Part shown: piece after piece, positions 24,378-36,448 of the stretch
How the letters are laid out: each line of letters begins with the position of its first letter
Position numbering within the stretch: position 1 is the first letter of the stretch
Assembly (NCBI GenBank): GCA_022747635.1
Contig: JAKTNV010000005.1
Span: 48,823,013 to 48,887,012 of the forward strand
Source of the DNA: Hetaerina americana
Taxonomy: Eukaryota > Arthropoda > Insecta > Odonata > Calopterygidae
Length of the DNA: 64,000 nucleotides
Direction of reading: 5' to 3'
Made by a program: the position numbers and the translations under genes
The notes under the pieces: model-generated
What the model was told of the DNA's origin: nothing
What the model saw: the letters and a program-made list of their open reading frames with translations, nothing else
Database searches by the model: none

Positions 24378-24866
24378 ATTGACCAACACGGTCAAAGCAG
24401 TAAGGACGTAAGGAGAAGAATTGCGCTAGGCAAAGAGGCATTCACAAGGAGGAGGCAGTTGATGACAGGGACGTTGAGTAAGCATATTAAGAAAAGACTC
24501 GTAAAAACGTTGATATGGAGCGTAGCTAGGTACGGCGCGGAAACGTTGTCATTGAAGCAGGAGGATAGACGTAGACTGGAGGCTTTTGAAATGTGGGTTT
24601 GGAGAAGAATGGAGAAGGTGAAATGGACCAAGAAGAAAACAAATGAGGAAGTACTTGGTATGGTGGGCGAAGAGAGGGGTTTGTTGGGAGAAATTCTATG
24701 GAGGCAGGAAAAGTGGATGAAGAGGGTATTGACCGGCAGTGGGATGTTGAAGACTATGGTAGAGGGGAGAATGTTGGGCAAACGAGGAAAGGGAAGGAAC
24801 AGGATAGGGATGTTGGACGGGATGAAGAAGGTACTCAGAGATGAAGAGGGACCTGATGTAGAGTAG
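24378..24866 (+). pseudogene. RTE-like LINE reverse transcriptase, C-terminal fragment
   Basis: The frame is open from about 24378 to the TAG at 24864-24866; the in-frame TTG/ATG near 24459 is not a real start. It reads RRRIALGKEAFTRRRQL, then LSKHIKKRLVKTLIWSVARYGAETLSLKQEDRRRLEAFEMWVWRRMEKVKW, TNEEVLGMVGEERGLL and EGRMLGKRGKGRNRIGMLD. This is the conserved region after the catalytic YADD block in RTE-type LINEs, where the usual ending is an arginine/glycine-rich segment and a LDD/LDG motif. The full enzyme would have an endonuclease and palm domain in front, absent here. The frame is undamaged, so the insertion is moderately young. It lies directly downstream of an (AT)n run. Confidence 0.87.
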
Positions 24867-24961
24867 GATGTTGTGTTTTGCTACGAGTCACAAAATATTT
24901 ATTAAGGAGCTTTGTCCATCCAAAAACCTACCTTAACCGGTAGATTACCAAATAATAATAA
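24867..24961 (+). mobile_element. 3' untranslated end of the RTE-like LINE
   Basis: About 90 bp after the stop codon end in AAATAATAATAATATC. Short AT-rich trinucleotide tails of this type are common at RTE-clade 3' ends in place of a poly(A). Confidence 0.6.
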
Positions 24962-27015
24962 TATCTTTTAAAGTCATGGAAAATATATTTTACAAAATCT
25001 TGTAATACTTGATTCAAACGCATAATGATAATCTCTTCGACTTATTTCGGAATCAATTACAGATTATCATTCAAAATCAGTATAAACATAGCCAATAATG
25101 AAAGTTTAACAGTCGTGTCTAAGTTGCTGATACTCATCTCATCCTCGTTTTCACGTCTACACTCATTGAGGTTTTCTGTGCCGTTTTATCCTAACGAACC
25201 GCAATTCTCAACACAGGTGTGCAATGCTGCAATTATTATTGCATCTCTTCCAGGATGTTATCCTCAGAATCGAGTTGTCATTTCAATGATTCAACACTTC
25301 ATAACACACATTAACTAATGCTCACACAACGCCTTTATTCTATTTGGATTACTAGATAATTAACAGATTCACAAATTCAAGGGAATCAACAGATTTCATT
25401 ATCCGTGTAATTTGTTATGCTTTCAAATCATCATTAAATGTTTGAATGAAATGTTTATGTGTAGGCGATCGAATTTCTTCCAGTTTTACAATTGAGAGAT
25501 AGCGAAGATTAAAAAACTCATTTAATCCCATTTACACTTTGTTTTAACAGTAATTACGACAAAGCATGCATTAAACGTAAATTATAAAAATCCCTTTTTT
25601 GTGAAATACGCGTATTCGAAGTAAAAATTAAATAATTTTCTAGTATGTACCTAAACAGCTAACATTGTCCTAAGAAACCGTTCAAACATATAAAACCAAT
25701 CTTCCTTTTACATAAATTTGTTTGAATTGGACTTCATAAAGGTTTTTTTCCATTTCCACACATTTTATCCATATCAGACAATTCCCCCGAGATACGCTCC
25801 CTTCTCAACTCATAATTTATTCAGTGACGGCTATTATTGTCATTATATATATGAATGAAAATACAACCCTTTTGTCTTTTTTATTTCCAGTTCCCCTGTA
25901 TTTATTAATAAACTTCGATTTTTTCATTGGAGAAATTAAATTATGTCTTTCTAAAGAAGATATGTAATTTCTCGTATTTTTTAACTTTTTCAAAAATTTC
26001 CTTACGCTAGAATAAAATCTTGTTACTTGGATTATTAGTACAACTAATTTAATATATTCAATTATCAGGTTAATTATTATTCTTAATTTTAAGTTTTGTC
26101 ACGTTTCGATACTATACTAACGACCATTTAGAAACGTGTGATTAATAACTGTGAGGTCATCATATAGTTAACCTACATAAGATCAAGTTTTAAGGGTGCA
26201 TGTACTATTATAATGGATTAAAAATTTAAGTTTTTAAATTAAATTTCTATGCAACGTTTTCATCTGTGGCTGAGCTTGAAAGGATTCCTGCCTGTACGCA
26301 TCGTAATAATTTGCAAGTTATACGTCCTCTAACCTACTATCAACTAAGTCGAGCCGTTCAATGGTATTAAAGATAACCGCCACTGCAGTCTCTCTGTAGT
26401 TGGTGTATTCTCAGCGGAACTACCAACTGCATCAAGGTCGCATGCAAATATCCTAAGCTTTCATAAACCAGACTTAATCTCCTTCCATATATTACTTTAA
26501 CAGCTTAACTCTTCGACCTCATTTCAACTAGATCACGAAGCTAATCCTGGTAACAGACTCACGTTATGTCGTTGGCTTTATTCATGGCCAATACGGTATA
26601 TGTTCCACTTATAAATGTACAATTTATCTCAACCAAATTTACTTCCGACCGAGCGAAAAGAACTCCAACATATTCTAGTTAATCTCATAATCTAATGATG
26701 GAAAGATAAATTTTCACTGTCAAACTATCTAAGGCAGTTCCTCAAATTAAAAAAAAATAAATTTTTACTCATATCTGAGAAATATATAATTCAAATAAAT
26801 TATCGAAGAATTCATAAAATATAATTATATATATACTCTCACTTGTAATTATATTTTATATATACTACTATAACATTATATACATATATACTACTATATA
26901 TATAGTCTCACTTGCAGAAGGCCACTGAGAGGGCCGAAAGCTCGAACAATTTACCGTATGAGTGTCCTTTTAAATGTTGCTATTCTATTCTATTTGTGTT
27001 ATATTGTGTCAGCCC

Positions 27016-27017
<2 letters not shown>
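24962..27017. other. AT-rich spacer
   Basis: A 97-codon frame at 25025-25318 has no recognised domain. From 26821 to 26910 there is interrupted TA-rich simple sequence. Nothing else recognised. Confidence 0.45.

Positions 27018-27076
<59 letters not shown>
27018..27076. repeat. (AT)n microsatellite
   Basis: Uninterrupted AT run. The Ile-Tyr open frames across it are artefacts of the repeat. Confidence 0.97.
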
Positions 27077-27078
<2 letters not shown>

Positions 27079-28250
27079 ATTATACGTCCGAAATTTCATT
27101 CGTGCTATTTTGGAAATTAACAATTAAAATTAACGCTTTTATTGGATTGCCTGACGGAAAGTAATATGGTTCTATTAGTATTAACATAATATTAAATAGT
27201 TTATGCTAATATAAAGTTTGAACAAGAAATTAATTAATTACAACCCTACGTTAAAAGTTATTTCATAGGTCTGTTGAACGGTATTTGATCTAAAACTAGT
27301 CTTACTAAGTAGGAATGCTAAATTTTCTAGAGATCGGCCAAAAGATATGGAAAATGATAACTACCACTGATTTTAATGCCAAAAGAACTATATTCTGCGC
27401 AAAACCCTACCATTATTTAATTTTTGAAGTAAATAGAGGCGTAGTTAGACAGGATTACTATGTGGTACACATGATTTATTATTCATCACTTATTTCTAAC
27501 TAATTTTGTCACATGTATTCCCATGAGTTAAAGTATTAATAATCGATTTAATACAAAACAATATGTATTTTGCGTATCTGTCAAAAATATGTTTGTAGAA
27601 CAAACTTCAGTTCACTCAGACTATACTTTACCATATCTACTGAGAAAATCTGAACCCCAAAGAGAGACACCAAACCAAAATATAATCCTCCAAAGATGCA
27701 GTTTAACCGTTCACACCCGCTGTCATATGGAACTTCACACTAATTCCGTTAATCTATCACTTCTAATGATGACAGTCATACTCGGCTGGAAAGCATCCAA
27801 GTTCCCAAACACTGAGAAGGGTCTCTTTGATAGTCGTGTCTTTAACGCGCATTGCAGGCATAATTTCCCAGGTGCTCTTTCAGTTGGAATATCGTTAAAG
27901 GATAGCCCATTTATCTCCATGACAACGGTAGGGAGAAAAGAGTAGCTAGAGAAAAATGCTCAATGTTTATAGTGGAAGACATTTACATCTTTGGGGGTAC
28001 ATTATCTTTATTATCTGAGAGGCTGTCGCATGTTACACGTAATCGCACTTCATTTCTCCAATTATCTTTGCAGCAGGGATAACGCATCAGTTTTGATTCT
28101 CCTTTCTTCACGGCCGCCTCTAATAACATGAATTAATTGATAAAATTGTCTTCATTTTTTTAGTAGCAATAAAATATTTTAATTACCCGAGAACTTAAAC
28201 TCTAAATTCACTAGTTCTTTGAATTTATTTTAAAATGAGCGCAATTTAAA
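27077..28250. other. spacer, nothing recognised
   Basis: A 118-codon + frame at 27589-27945 shows no known domain and is opposed by a 61-codon frame on the other strand. I leave it uncalled. Confidence 0.4.
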
Positions 28251-28480
<230 letters not shown>

Positions 28481-28774
28481 GACCATCGCAGTAGCGTAAC
28501 TACTTTGCTAGAAAATGTAGGCTGGGATTCCCTTACACAGCGGCATTTAGAATATAGATTAAACTTATTAAAAACATTTCAAGATGGGTCCTTTTCCGAT
28601 GACATCAAGAACATAATACGAACCCCAACGTATTACGGGTGGAGGGATCACGAATATGAGATTAGAGATATTGACTGCAAGACTGACAGGTTTAAATGGT
28701 CATTTTCTCCAAGAACGATAAGAGACCAGAATGCTTGTAATCGAAATCCCCCAGGAGTCAGCTCGACACAATAA
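28481..28774 (+). pseudogene. LINE reverse transcriptase, extreme C-terminal fragment
   Basis: The frame is open from GACCATCGC at 28481. It contains [27 protein letters not shown] and ends with [17 protein letters not shown]. This matches the last 90 or so residues of the LINE protein at 7899-8327 in layout (GW, LL, then TDR..SF.PRTIR.HN/QN) but with clear divergence, so it is a different subfamily or an older copy. It has no catalytic motifs. Confidence 0.8.
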
Positions 28775-28972
28775 GTATTAACCTACTAGGTATGGACTGC
28801 GCATGGTTACACGAATATATTTATATATTTTTTTGCATGTTCCCCCTGCCTTTCCCCATCCATTTGAAAAAACCTAACCCCCTCATCCCTTACCCTTTCC
28901 TCCTGGTGCTGCACCCCCTTCCACAATCAATTTTGGTGGCTCGCAGGGTATTGATGTAGATGTAGATATATG
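28481..28972 (+). mobile_element. 5'-truncated LINE end inserted in TA repeat
   Basis: Recognisable LINE sequence starts at the last TA repeat unit. It ends in GGTGGCTCGCAGGGTAT and GATGTAGATGTAGAT near 28934-28967, the same terminal block as the LINE ending near 8626. TA-rich sequence resumes immediately after. Confidence 0.8.
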
Positions 28973-28993
28973 CATACACATATACATATACTA

Positions 28994-30311
28994 CCTTGAT
29001 CAAAAATTTCCCGGAATTTATTCAGAAAATTAAAAATACAAGTTTATTCATCTAAATCTATATTGTCCCCTTCAAAGTAATCCCCATCGACTGCAACACA
29101 CTTATGCCAGCGCTTGATCCAATCCTCGAAACATTTTTTATATTCGGTTTTCGGTATGTCCATCAGTGCTTCCTGCGATTTTTCCATTACTTCCTCTCGG
29201 CTGCTAAAACGCGTTCCCCGTAATGGTTTTTTAACTCGATTGAACAGAAAGAAGTCACAGGGAGCCAAATCAGGTGAATTCGGTGGCTGTTGGATGGTAT
29301 TTGTTGCATTTTTCGTCAAAAAATTACGAATAATGATAGCACTGTGCGACGGTGCGTTATCATGGTGCAAAATCCACGAGTTTTCTGCCCACATTTCTGG
29401 TCTCTTTCGGCGAATTGCTTCACGCAAACGTCTCATAACGCCCAAATAATACTCTTTGTTTACTGTCTGGCAAAAATTCATGATGCACTACGCCGTTGTA
29501 ATCCATGAAAACCGTCAGCATTGCCTTCTTTTTTGACTGAAAACGACGTGGTTTTTTTGATCTAGGCTCATTTGGTGAACGCCATTCACTTTCCTAATGT
29601 CTGGATTGCGTGTCGTACTCATAAACCCACGTCTCGTCTCCAGTAATGATCCTTTTGATGAATGTGGGATCGGATTCAGCCTCGCAAATCATGTCTTTTG
29701 CGACGTCAACACGGTCTCTTTTTTGCATGAAATTGAGGTCTTTTGGCACCAACTTTGCTGCTACACGACGGAAACCCAAATCATTAACCACAATGTCTTG
29801 GGCGGATCCATAGGCAATGTTCAAGTCCTCCGCTATTTCTCTGATGGTTAATTTGCGGTTATTGACCAACATTTCTTTTACTTTATCAATTTTTTCACCG
29901 AATTTCGATGTCGATGGTCTGCCACTGCGTTCATCATCTTCGATTGACTCACGACCACTTCTGAACCGCTCGTGCCATTGGTAAACGACCGTTTTTTTTA
30001 GAGAATCGTTGCCGAAACACTTTTCCAACATTTCCAACGTCCGTGCGCCACTAAATCCGTTTTTTACGCAAAATTTAATACAAGTTCGTTGTTGCAAATT
30101 TAAATCCATTTCTGCAATTGTAAAAAATCGCCAACACACACAGAGATAGATGTACTCTTGGCTACGTAACTTTTGCAAATGTCAAGTTAAGACACTAAGA
30201 TTTAAAGGGAATATCAACAACAGATGTACCAATTTAACAAAAAAAACAGAACTCAAATCGGAACGATGGGAGCGCCACACGGTGGTTATTCCGGGAACTT
30301 TTTGATCAAGG
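28994..30311 (-). mobile_element. mariner element, broken copy
   Basis: The 1318-bp element is flanked by TA at 28992-28993 and 30312-30313. Its ends begin CCTTGATCAAAAA on both sides and form a 24-bp inverted repeat with one mismatch. It is nearly identical to the element at 55291-56616; by eye I count about 11 substitutions and one 8-bp deletion. It lies between a LINE tail and a (TA)n run. Confidence 0.95.
29044..30109 (-). pseudogene. mariner transposase, disrupted by a stop and an 8-bp deletion
   Basis: Same protein as the intact copy at 55341-56414, starting at the ATG at 30107-30109 (MDLNLQQRT). The first half, including both helix-turn-helix units and GDETWVYEYD with the first catalytic aspartate, is open. 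It ends at TAG (29594-29596), where the intact copy has a glutamine codon in SRHQASEW. A second lesion near 29466-29470 is an 8-bp deletion between short CTGG repeats, which shifts the frame before the QTVNKEYYLG segment. The rest (29044-29481) is open in its own frame and still carries HHDNAPSH and SPDLAPCDFFLF. Loss of function is certain; the ends remain usable in principle by an intact transposase. Confidence 0.95.
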
Positions 30312-30313
30312 TA

Positions 30314-30358
<45 letters not shown>
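30314..30358. repeat. (TA)n microsatellite abutting mariner right end
   Basis: TA dinucleotides start directly outside the mariner end. Confidence 0.96.
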
Positions 30359-30360
<2 letters not shown>

Positions 30361-30361
<1 letters not shown>

Positions 30362-31500
30362 TAACATTTGAGCACAAAAACTTGTCTAATTGCAAAGAAA
30401 TATTCATTCAAATGGATACAGATACAAGGAAAAGGGATAGGAAAACACAAAAGGAACACAAAAATGGTCGGGAAGGCGGAATTGAGCAGTTGGATCTGAA
30501 AGGAAATAACTTTGTAGTGTTTTAATTCTTTTTATACTTACCAATCTTTCATATTCGTGACATTCGTATGCTTTTTCCTTGATATGTGTAACCTTCCTAG
30601 TAATTTAACAAGCTTTTAATACTTTATTAAACTTATCCCAGGATTTCATTTTTTTTAAGTAAGTAATAAACCGGATAGGAAAAACACTGTTTAAAGAAAT
30701 ATTTTACATTTAGAAAACTAAGAAGGCAGCTTTCAATTTATAACAGATTTAAAACATTAAATTAAATATTAGTCCAAAGATAATACACCTGTATTCCTTT
30801 AATAAACCGGCGAGGATAGACACTGTTTTTAACCTCAAATCCTTTTTTTATGTTTTGCTACTCTTAGTTCCTGTCTTTTACATAATTCATTTTACTTCTG
30901 CCGATACGATTAATTGTTCAATATTTCACCCTAGTCCACTTTATTACTGATTTAGTATTACGCAAGTATTTATTCCAACAAACTAATTTGTACTGATATC
31001 TTTCATTTTCGAAAGTATAGCGAGATCAAAAACTTATCGAACTAATACAATTTACGAGCATAAAGTAATAACAGGAATATTTCACATGAAAATCCTAAAA
31101 ACAACCGAATTAGAGATTTAGAATGGCGCTAATTCTACAGTCAAAAAAAGTGACTGATCAATCCTTATTTAACAAGTTAGTGTAAAAAATGTTCTTCTGG
31201 CTAAATGAAATCAATTCGCATTTGAAATGTATAAAAGTGGTCTAAATATTAACACGTGTGACTTACTTAATAATTAAAATTCACATGGTTGTTCACAAAA
31301 AATAGCAGTCGTCATTTCACATTTTGAAGAATAAAATGACGGTGACAGAAATGCCTCATCTTTTTCGCACCCTTTTTCAAATTTTGGACTCATAATAATT
31401 ACCCAGATGAGCAATTTCTTAATTGTAAGAGTGCAAATATCGCACCTTTCGAAGAGACAAAATGTCAAATGACACACCTTTATGCTTTAAAAATTGACAC
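30361..31500. other. AT-rich spacer, nothing recognised
   Basis: No long frame apart from a 67-codon minus-strand one without a known domain. Confidence 0.5.
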
Positions 31501-31830
31501 ATCCCTCGCTTCGTATCCTTTACCAACTTTTGACCTTTCTCTCCCCATTCATTCAACTTCTTTATCCCCTACTGTTTTTGACACCTAGCTCCTAAGGCCA
31601 TCTTCCCGCAGATTTCCCAAGTACTCACCCCCGCCTTCGCACTCCCGTTTCCACTTTCCTCCACCTTTCCCTCCCACGAGCACCGTGTCCAATGCTCTTA
31701 CTCGAATTTGCTCTCGAACCCTCAAACCCCTTGGAGTACTCCTATCTCATCCCTCCTCTGCTCATCGCTCATCCACCTTCCTCATCTCTCAACCCCCACA
31801 TCAACCTCAACCCCTTTCGACCACACGCAG

Positions 31831-31908
<78 letters not shown>

Positions 31909-32330
31909 TTCATTCCCCTTTCCCATCCCACGGTCGATGATTAAAATTGAACGACTTCCTCCCTCCCACAAGACTCCACCACCTTCACTCCATCCCCTCT
32001 TGCCCTCCCTCCACGTCCTGCCGCCCTCTCACCGGCAAAGTCGTCATGTCGCTGCGGTGACACCGTTAAACGAGCTCTCGCATCGGGGGGTAGGTGCGCC
32101 GCCGTGGCTGCCTTCATCCGACGCCACACACGCACATTTACAAGGGACTGGTGCGGGCTCAAAGGCTCTAGGGAGGGTGTTGTTAATTCAGTTAACTTAT
32201 TTATTCCAAGACCACCACGAACCCTAGGGTCACCTGTCCAATCGGCCAAGGAAAAATTGGTTAAACCAATATTTGAAAGACGAAGGGGCCACAGAATTCT
32301 TCTTAACCTCTCTCTTTTGGGTAGTCCAGA
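31501..32330. repeat. C/T-rich block
   Basis: Pyrimidine-rich + strand turning more balanced and GC-rich after 32000. A 180-codon frame at 31685-32227 runs through the CT microsatellite and is Ser/Leu/Pro-rich; a 102-codon frame runs on the opposite strand. I do not consider either a gene. Confidence 0.55.
31834..31904. repeat. (CT)n microsatellite, about 71 bp
   Basis: Uninterrupted CT dinucleotides inside the pyrimidine-rich block. Confidence 0.98.
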
Positions 32331-34018
32331 CTAGGTTATTTTAGTATACTCAATATTTATTGATATTTCCACAAATGTATACATTTAATAATCATATTTT
32401 ACCGATTACGAAGCAATCCCACCAATGCAAAACGTAAACCGGTGAATGTAATTAAAATCATCACCATGATCACTCAGCAAATTAACAGATACACATAAAT
32501 AATAGGAGTGTTATAGAAAGCTTCTTATACTAATTAAATTATATAATTATTTCTATCAAAACATCGTAACAAATTATATTCACGCTCCCCTGGGGTACTA
32601 GAAAAATATCAGATGGTGCAACCTCTAGCCATTCAAATGTCAGACTCCATCCTATATGAAGAGGCGTTTTTACAGTTGAATGAGTACGTAGTTAGGTCAT
32701 GGAAACAGATTCAATCCTAGTAATGCCTCTGGACACCCTTAGCCTCTTACACCGTACCTGCTGTGAAAAGGAACGAAAATCTCTTGTTCTTGCTTCTTCT
32801 GTGTAAAACAAATAATAAAGAATCTTTTCTGATTACCACGAGGGGAATTGAGAGTTTTTTTTTGCATTCGTGCTTTTAGGAAAAATCGATATTTTTTCTA
32901 CATCAATAAACCTTATATTCGTTGTTCATTGTGAAAATGATTGATATTTATCTGTAACTTTTATAATTGCAATTATGTGCATTCACAGAGTAAGGGCATT
33001 CTATGTTCAACCACCACCAAACTGGTTCCCAGGATAGAAAATGCTCTCACTGGATCCGGCACGTCAATACTCAGTGGGTATTTAATTGATTTTTCTGAGC
33101 GGATCTCAGAGGGTGACGATGAAAGCCGCAATTTTCAATTAAATTTCCAACGAGCACTATGCAAAGAGGAAGTTTTCCCAAGATTGTATTCTTAAAGCAT
33201 CCTATGAACATGGAATAAAAAACAAATATGTCCGGTATCATCTGCTCGGAATTATTTCCAGCGGCTTAACGCTAAGATCATGAAGAAAATCGGAAAATAT
33301 TGGACTGACACCAGTAGCGATAAACAATATCTTCCCCTCACTCAAAAGAACGACGACCACATCCGATGCTGCACGTCGCCTCGGGAAATGGGGTTTGAAA
33401 AGACTGCGTTGGTCGCTGAGCTCGGTGAGGTAGCTGAGCGTCCGCAGATCGCTGGCTGGGAAGATCACGGAAGTTTCGTGTGCACCACTTGCTAACGTCC
33501 CTTTAAATCGTGTCCAGTTTCCACCTCGGAGCAAGGGATGGCTTGACTGGGTCTTCCGCGGAAAGCACACAGGCGAAACAATGAAAATGACTCGCGGCAT
33601 GTGAGAGACACGATGCCATCGAGGATAACCCTCTCGGGCTCAATTATGACGGCAACCGTGCCCGGACCGAAAACACCGTGATTCCTCACCTCATCCCACG
33701 CACCCTAAACCGTGGACGAACCGTTATTTTATTTCTCATGTCCTCAATGCGATCACGACGGCGAATGAAAAATTTTCCCGGACAGCTTGAGGAAGTAGGC
33801 AGGTATGTATCCACAAGTAGAGGTATTCCCGTTTTTGGGATCGTCACCTGCTGTGGGAATCCAACTGTAAAACGCTGTCAACAGAAACGAAGTGCTCATG
33901 AAATAGATGAAAACGGATTTTATGTATCTCTCTATTTCTTTAACATACATGTGTGTTGTATGCATATATACGGTGTACATAAATGTGTATTTGTGAATAC
34001 ACATACCACATACACACC
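32331..34018. other. spacer, partly GC-richer
   Basis: AT-rich to about 33230. The part at 33240-33760 is GC-richer, with a 120-codon minus-strand frame (33238-33600) that I do not recognise. It could be an exon, but I see no supporting domain or clear splice structure. Confidence 0.35.
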
Positions 34019-34023
34019 CACAC

Positions 34024-34090
<67 letters not shown>

Positions 34091-34108
34091 TATATATATC
34101 CCTGTGTG
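34019..34108. repeat. TA-rich inverted repeat with unique arms
   Basis: CACACAGGGATATATATA at 34019-34036 is mirrored by TATATATATCCCTGTGTG at 34091-34108, with (TA)n between. The whole can fold as one long hairpin or cruciform. More TA repeat follows at 34111-34152. Confidence 0.9.
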
Positions 34109-34358
34109 TAATATATATATATATATATATCTATATATATATATATATATATACATACATATTTACATATATACACAAATTTATACATATACAATTATAA
34201 CTACTGTTTCTTCTGAAGAAGACGAAGCTAAATTCCGTCGAAATTATTAAGAAATAACGTATGAGTTTCTGTGTTCTTATATTGTTTATTGCTGTCAAAG
34301 TTTTTTATTCAACATTTCCGTGTTACTTCGACGAAATCATATATATATATATATATAT
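34109..34358. repeat. further TA-rich simple repeats
   Basis: (TA)n at 34111-34152 and again at 34339-34358, with about 180 bp of AT-rich sequence between them. Confidence 0.8.
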
Positions 34359-35691
34359 TCAAGACTGTCTTCTATTTCGATGATATAAGTCATTGTACAT
34401 GTCGAAAATTACCTTTTGGGTCCAATTACCTATTGCAGAAAGTTATTTTTGGTCCAACATCAGTTTAATCATGAAAAGCCTTTAATACCATTCAGGGTCA
34501 ATAATAAAAAACGTTCTTATTTTCCCTCGAGAATACCAGACCGATTCCGAATTCAGGCAAAACCTTTAATCTTAATTGTGTTTGGAAACAATAGAACGTT
34601 TTTTTGGCATAAAAAATATTAAATCAAAAATTCCGAAAAATCATGCCGAAAACGGTGACAAAATCATTACGATCTCATTCTTCGATTTTAGTTGCCAACA
34701 GAAGGTCTTAATATTCATATCTCAACAGCAGAAACTATGAGGAATTAAAGCATATTTTTATTTGATAATGATTTTTCCTGCAATAATGAACCTTAGGGAT
34801 AAAGCTGTAAGACGCGCAATGTGAATTTATTTTCCTCCAGATAGCGAAAAACGCATGCACTCTCCCCAGCGTTGAATCGCATTACCTTGGAAGCCGATTA
34901 CAAAATTTCGACAGCCTTTCATAACACCCAGGTGACAGGGTAAGAGATTGATAACACGAGAAGGGGCAGAGATCGATGAAATTTATATGCGGAAATCGAT
35001 GTCGGTTTCAAAAAAGATATGAAGAATTCTAAGATAGAAGTTATGAATTTAGAATTTTTCTGGTCGAAACACATTTATTCTGGTGACGAGCGAGAAATAG
35101 TTCCTTGAGTATATCCCAGTTAGCTTTTGGAGGTGGAAACTCGTACATGAGTCAAAGCGACACGCGAAGACTAAGCCGCCTCGACACGCCACTTTCGACA
35201 GCGCTCCAGAATCACTGCAGCATGCGATGTTGATAAAAATATTCCGCATCGCAGCATCGGATAAATTTCTGAGCATTGTTTTCTATCGCTCCATTAGACC
35301 CAGTTCTCACAAATTTCATCTTTCATTGAGATAAAGGGATAAGCATTGTATTAGATTATCCTCGTAGATATTCAGCGCAGAACCTTTTACAGTCCAGTTT
35401 AATAAAAGGCTTTGCCAATGAAATAGGTCAAATACGAATAGTTTCCCTTGGTTACTTCCATTTTTATCTACGATTCAAGTTGAGATATCATACTGTTTAC
35501 AGTCATATTTTGATTTTGAAAAATATTGATCCACCCCAGATCGCTTTAAAATGATCCATTCGAATTATTGTTGGCACAGCAGTAGTTCCATTTTCAACAG
35601 ATGTGCAGATGTGTATCATATGTGAATTAAAATATTTTTATAATAATAGATTTTCTTTTCATTTACTTGACTGTTGTTTGAATATGGCATA
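34359..35691. other. AT-rich spacer, nothing recognised
   Basis: Frames up to 75 codons only, none recognised. Confidence 0.5.
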
Positions 35692-35854
35692 TACGAGGGT
35701 CATCCGGAAAGTAGTACCCGTTCGTGCCGCATGAAGTGCTGACGACGCGAGTAGCCGCTGGACGAGGTCAGATAGCTTCAGTGGCTTGTCTGCCTTCTCT
35801 GAGCCAAGTTGCGTGACGCTAGCATTGCCTGTGTTGTTTCTGTGATTGTTTACA

Positions 35855-36253
35855 ATGTTTAAAAAAATTGAGAACGCCGCCAGTTGTGAAGTGAGGGCAG
35901 TGATTAAATTCCTCAATGCAAGAAACGTTCGCCCATGTGATATTCATCGCCAATTAAAGGAGGTGTATGAAGACAATGTAATGGACGAGTCGTCTGTTCG
36001 GCGGTGGTGTCGCAACTTCAACATGGGGAGGGGGAACACACACGACGATGAGCGTTCGGAGAGACCGTCTGTCATTACAGACCAACTGGTGAGCTCAGTT
36101 GACGAATTCGTGAGGAACGATCGGCGCGTCACAATTGATGACATCTGTGAGCATTTTCCCAATGTTTCTCGAACAATTGTTCATGAAATTGTTAAACACC
36201 ATCTGCATTATGCAAAAATTTGTGCAAGATGGGTCCCTCGCGTATCTCAATGA
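35855..36253 (+). CDS. truncated mariner transposase: DNA-binding domain only
   Basis: The first ATG after the left terminal repeat, at 35855, opens a frame of 132 codons ending in TGA at 36251-36253. The protein contains EVRAVIKFLNARNVRPCDIHRQL, a first helix-turn-helix of the mariner type, and SSVRRWCRNFNMGRG. The linker DDERSERPSV follows, in which the usual GRPS glycine is glutamate. A second helix-turn-helix has DDICEHFPNVSRTIVHEIVKHHL, and the frame ends with KICARWVPRV. It stops at the point where full-length proteins continue toward GDETW, so no catalytic aspartate is present. Such a product could still bind the element's ends. Whether it is made, or acts as a repressor, is inference. 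Confidence 0.8.
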   Translation: MFKKIENAASCEVRAVIKFLNARNVRPCDIHRQLKEVYEDNVMDESSVRRWCRNFNMGRGNTHDDERSERPSVITDQLVSSVDEFVRNDRRVTIDDICEHFPNVSRTIVHEIVKHHLHYAKICARWVPRVSQ

Positions 36254-36347
36254 GCTGGCGGCGAAGGACTATGCAGCAGGAATACAGAAACTTGTCACAC
36301 GTTATGACAAATGCCTTAATTTGCTTGGAGATTATGTTGAGGGGTAG
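36254..36347 (+). pseudogene. C-terminal remnant of the same transposase
   Basis: A different frame (stop at 36345-36347) reads ELAAKDYAAGIQKLVTRYDKCLNLLGDYVEG, the usual end of mariner transposases. It joins the N-terminal part at a deletion point near 36240 but out of frame, so the two are not translated together. Confidence 0.85.
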
Positions 36348-36448
36348 TTTAAAGTATCCTCTTTCAAATAAAATTTTTTATGTTTGTTAATATTTACTTT
36401 TGTGTCTTTATTTCACGAACGGGTACTACTTTCCGGATGACCCTCGTA

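Larger units (their letters stand above)
35694..36446 (+). mobile_element. internally deleted mariner element with perfect terminal repeats
   Basis: The element is 753 bp long, with TA at 35692-35693 and 36447-36448. The left 33 bp (35694-35726, beginning CGAGGGTCATCCGGAAAG) are the exact reverse complement of the right 33 bp (36414-36446). It keeps the leader, the start of a transposase, the last 30 or so codons and a 3' end with AATAAA near 36367. The middle is deleted. Perfect ends in a defective element are what a recently mobilised non-autonomous copy looks like. Confidence 0.95.

Noticed and set aside
29114..29851. Plus-strand open frames of 72-111 codons across the mariner copies
   Set aside because: Antisense shadows of the transposase, repeated in the same form at 55411-56156.
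33753..34250. Ile-Tyr repeat proteins on both strands
   Set aside because: They are translations of TA microsatellites.
34212..34255. Hammerhead-ribozyme-like core (CTGAAGA, then GACG/CGTC stem and GAAA)
   Set aside because: Stem I does not pair and the cleavage-site uridine next to stem III is missing, so only part of the motif is present.
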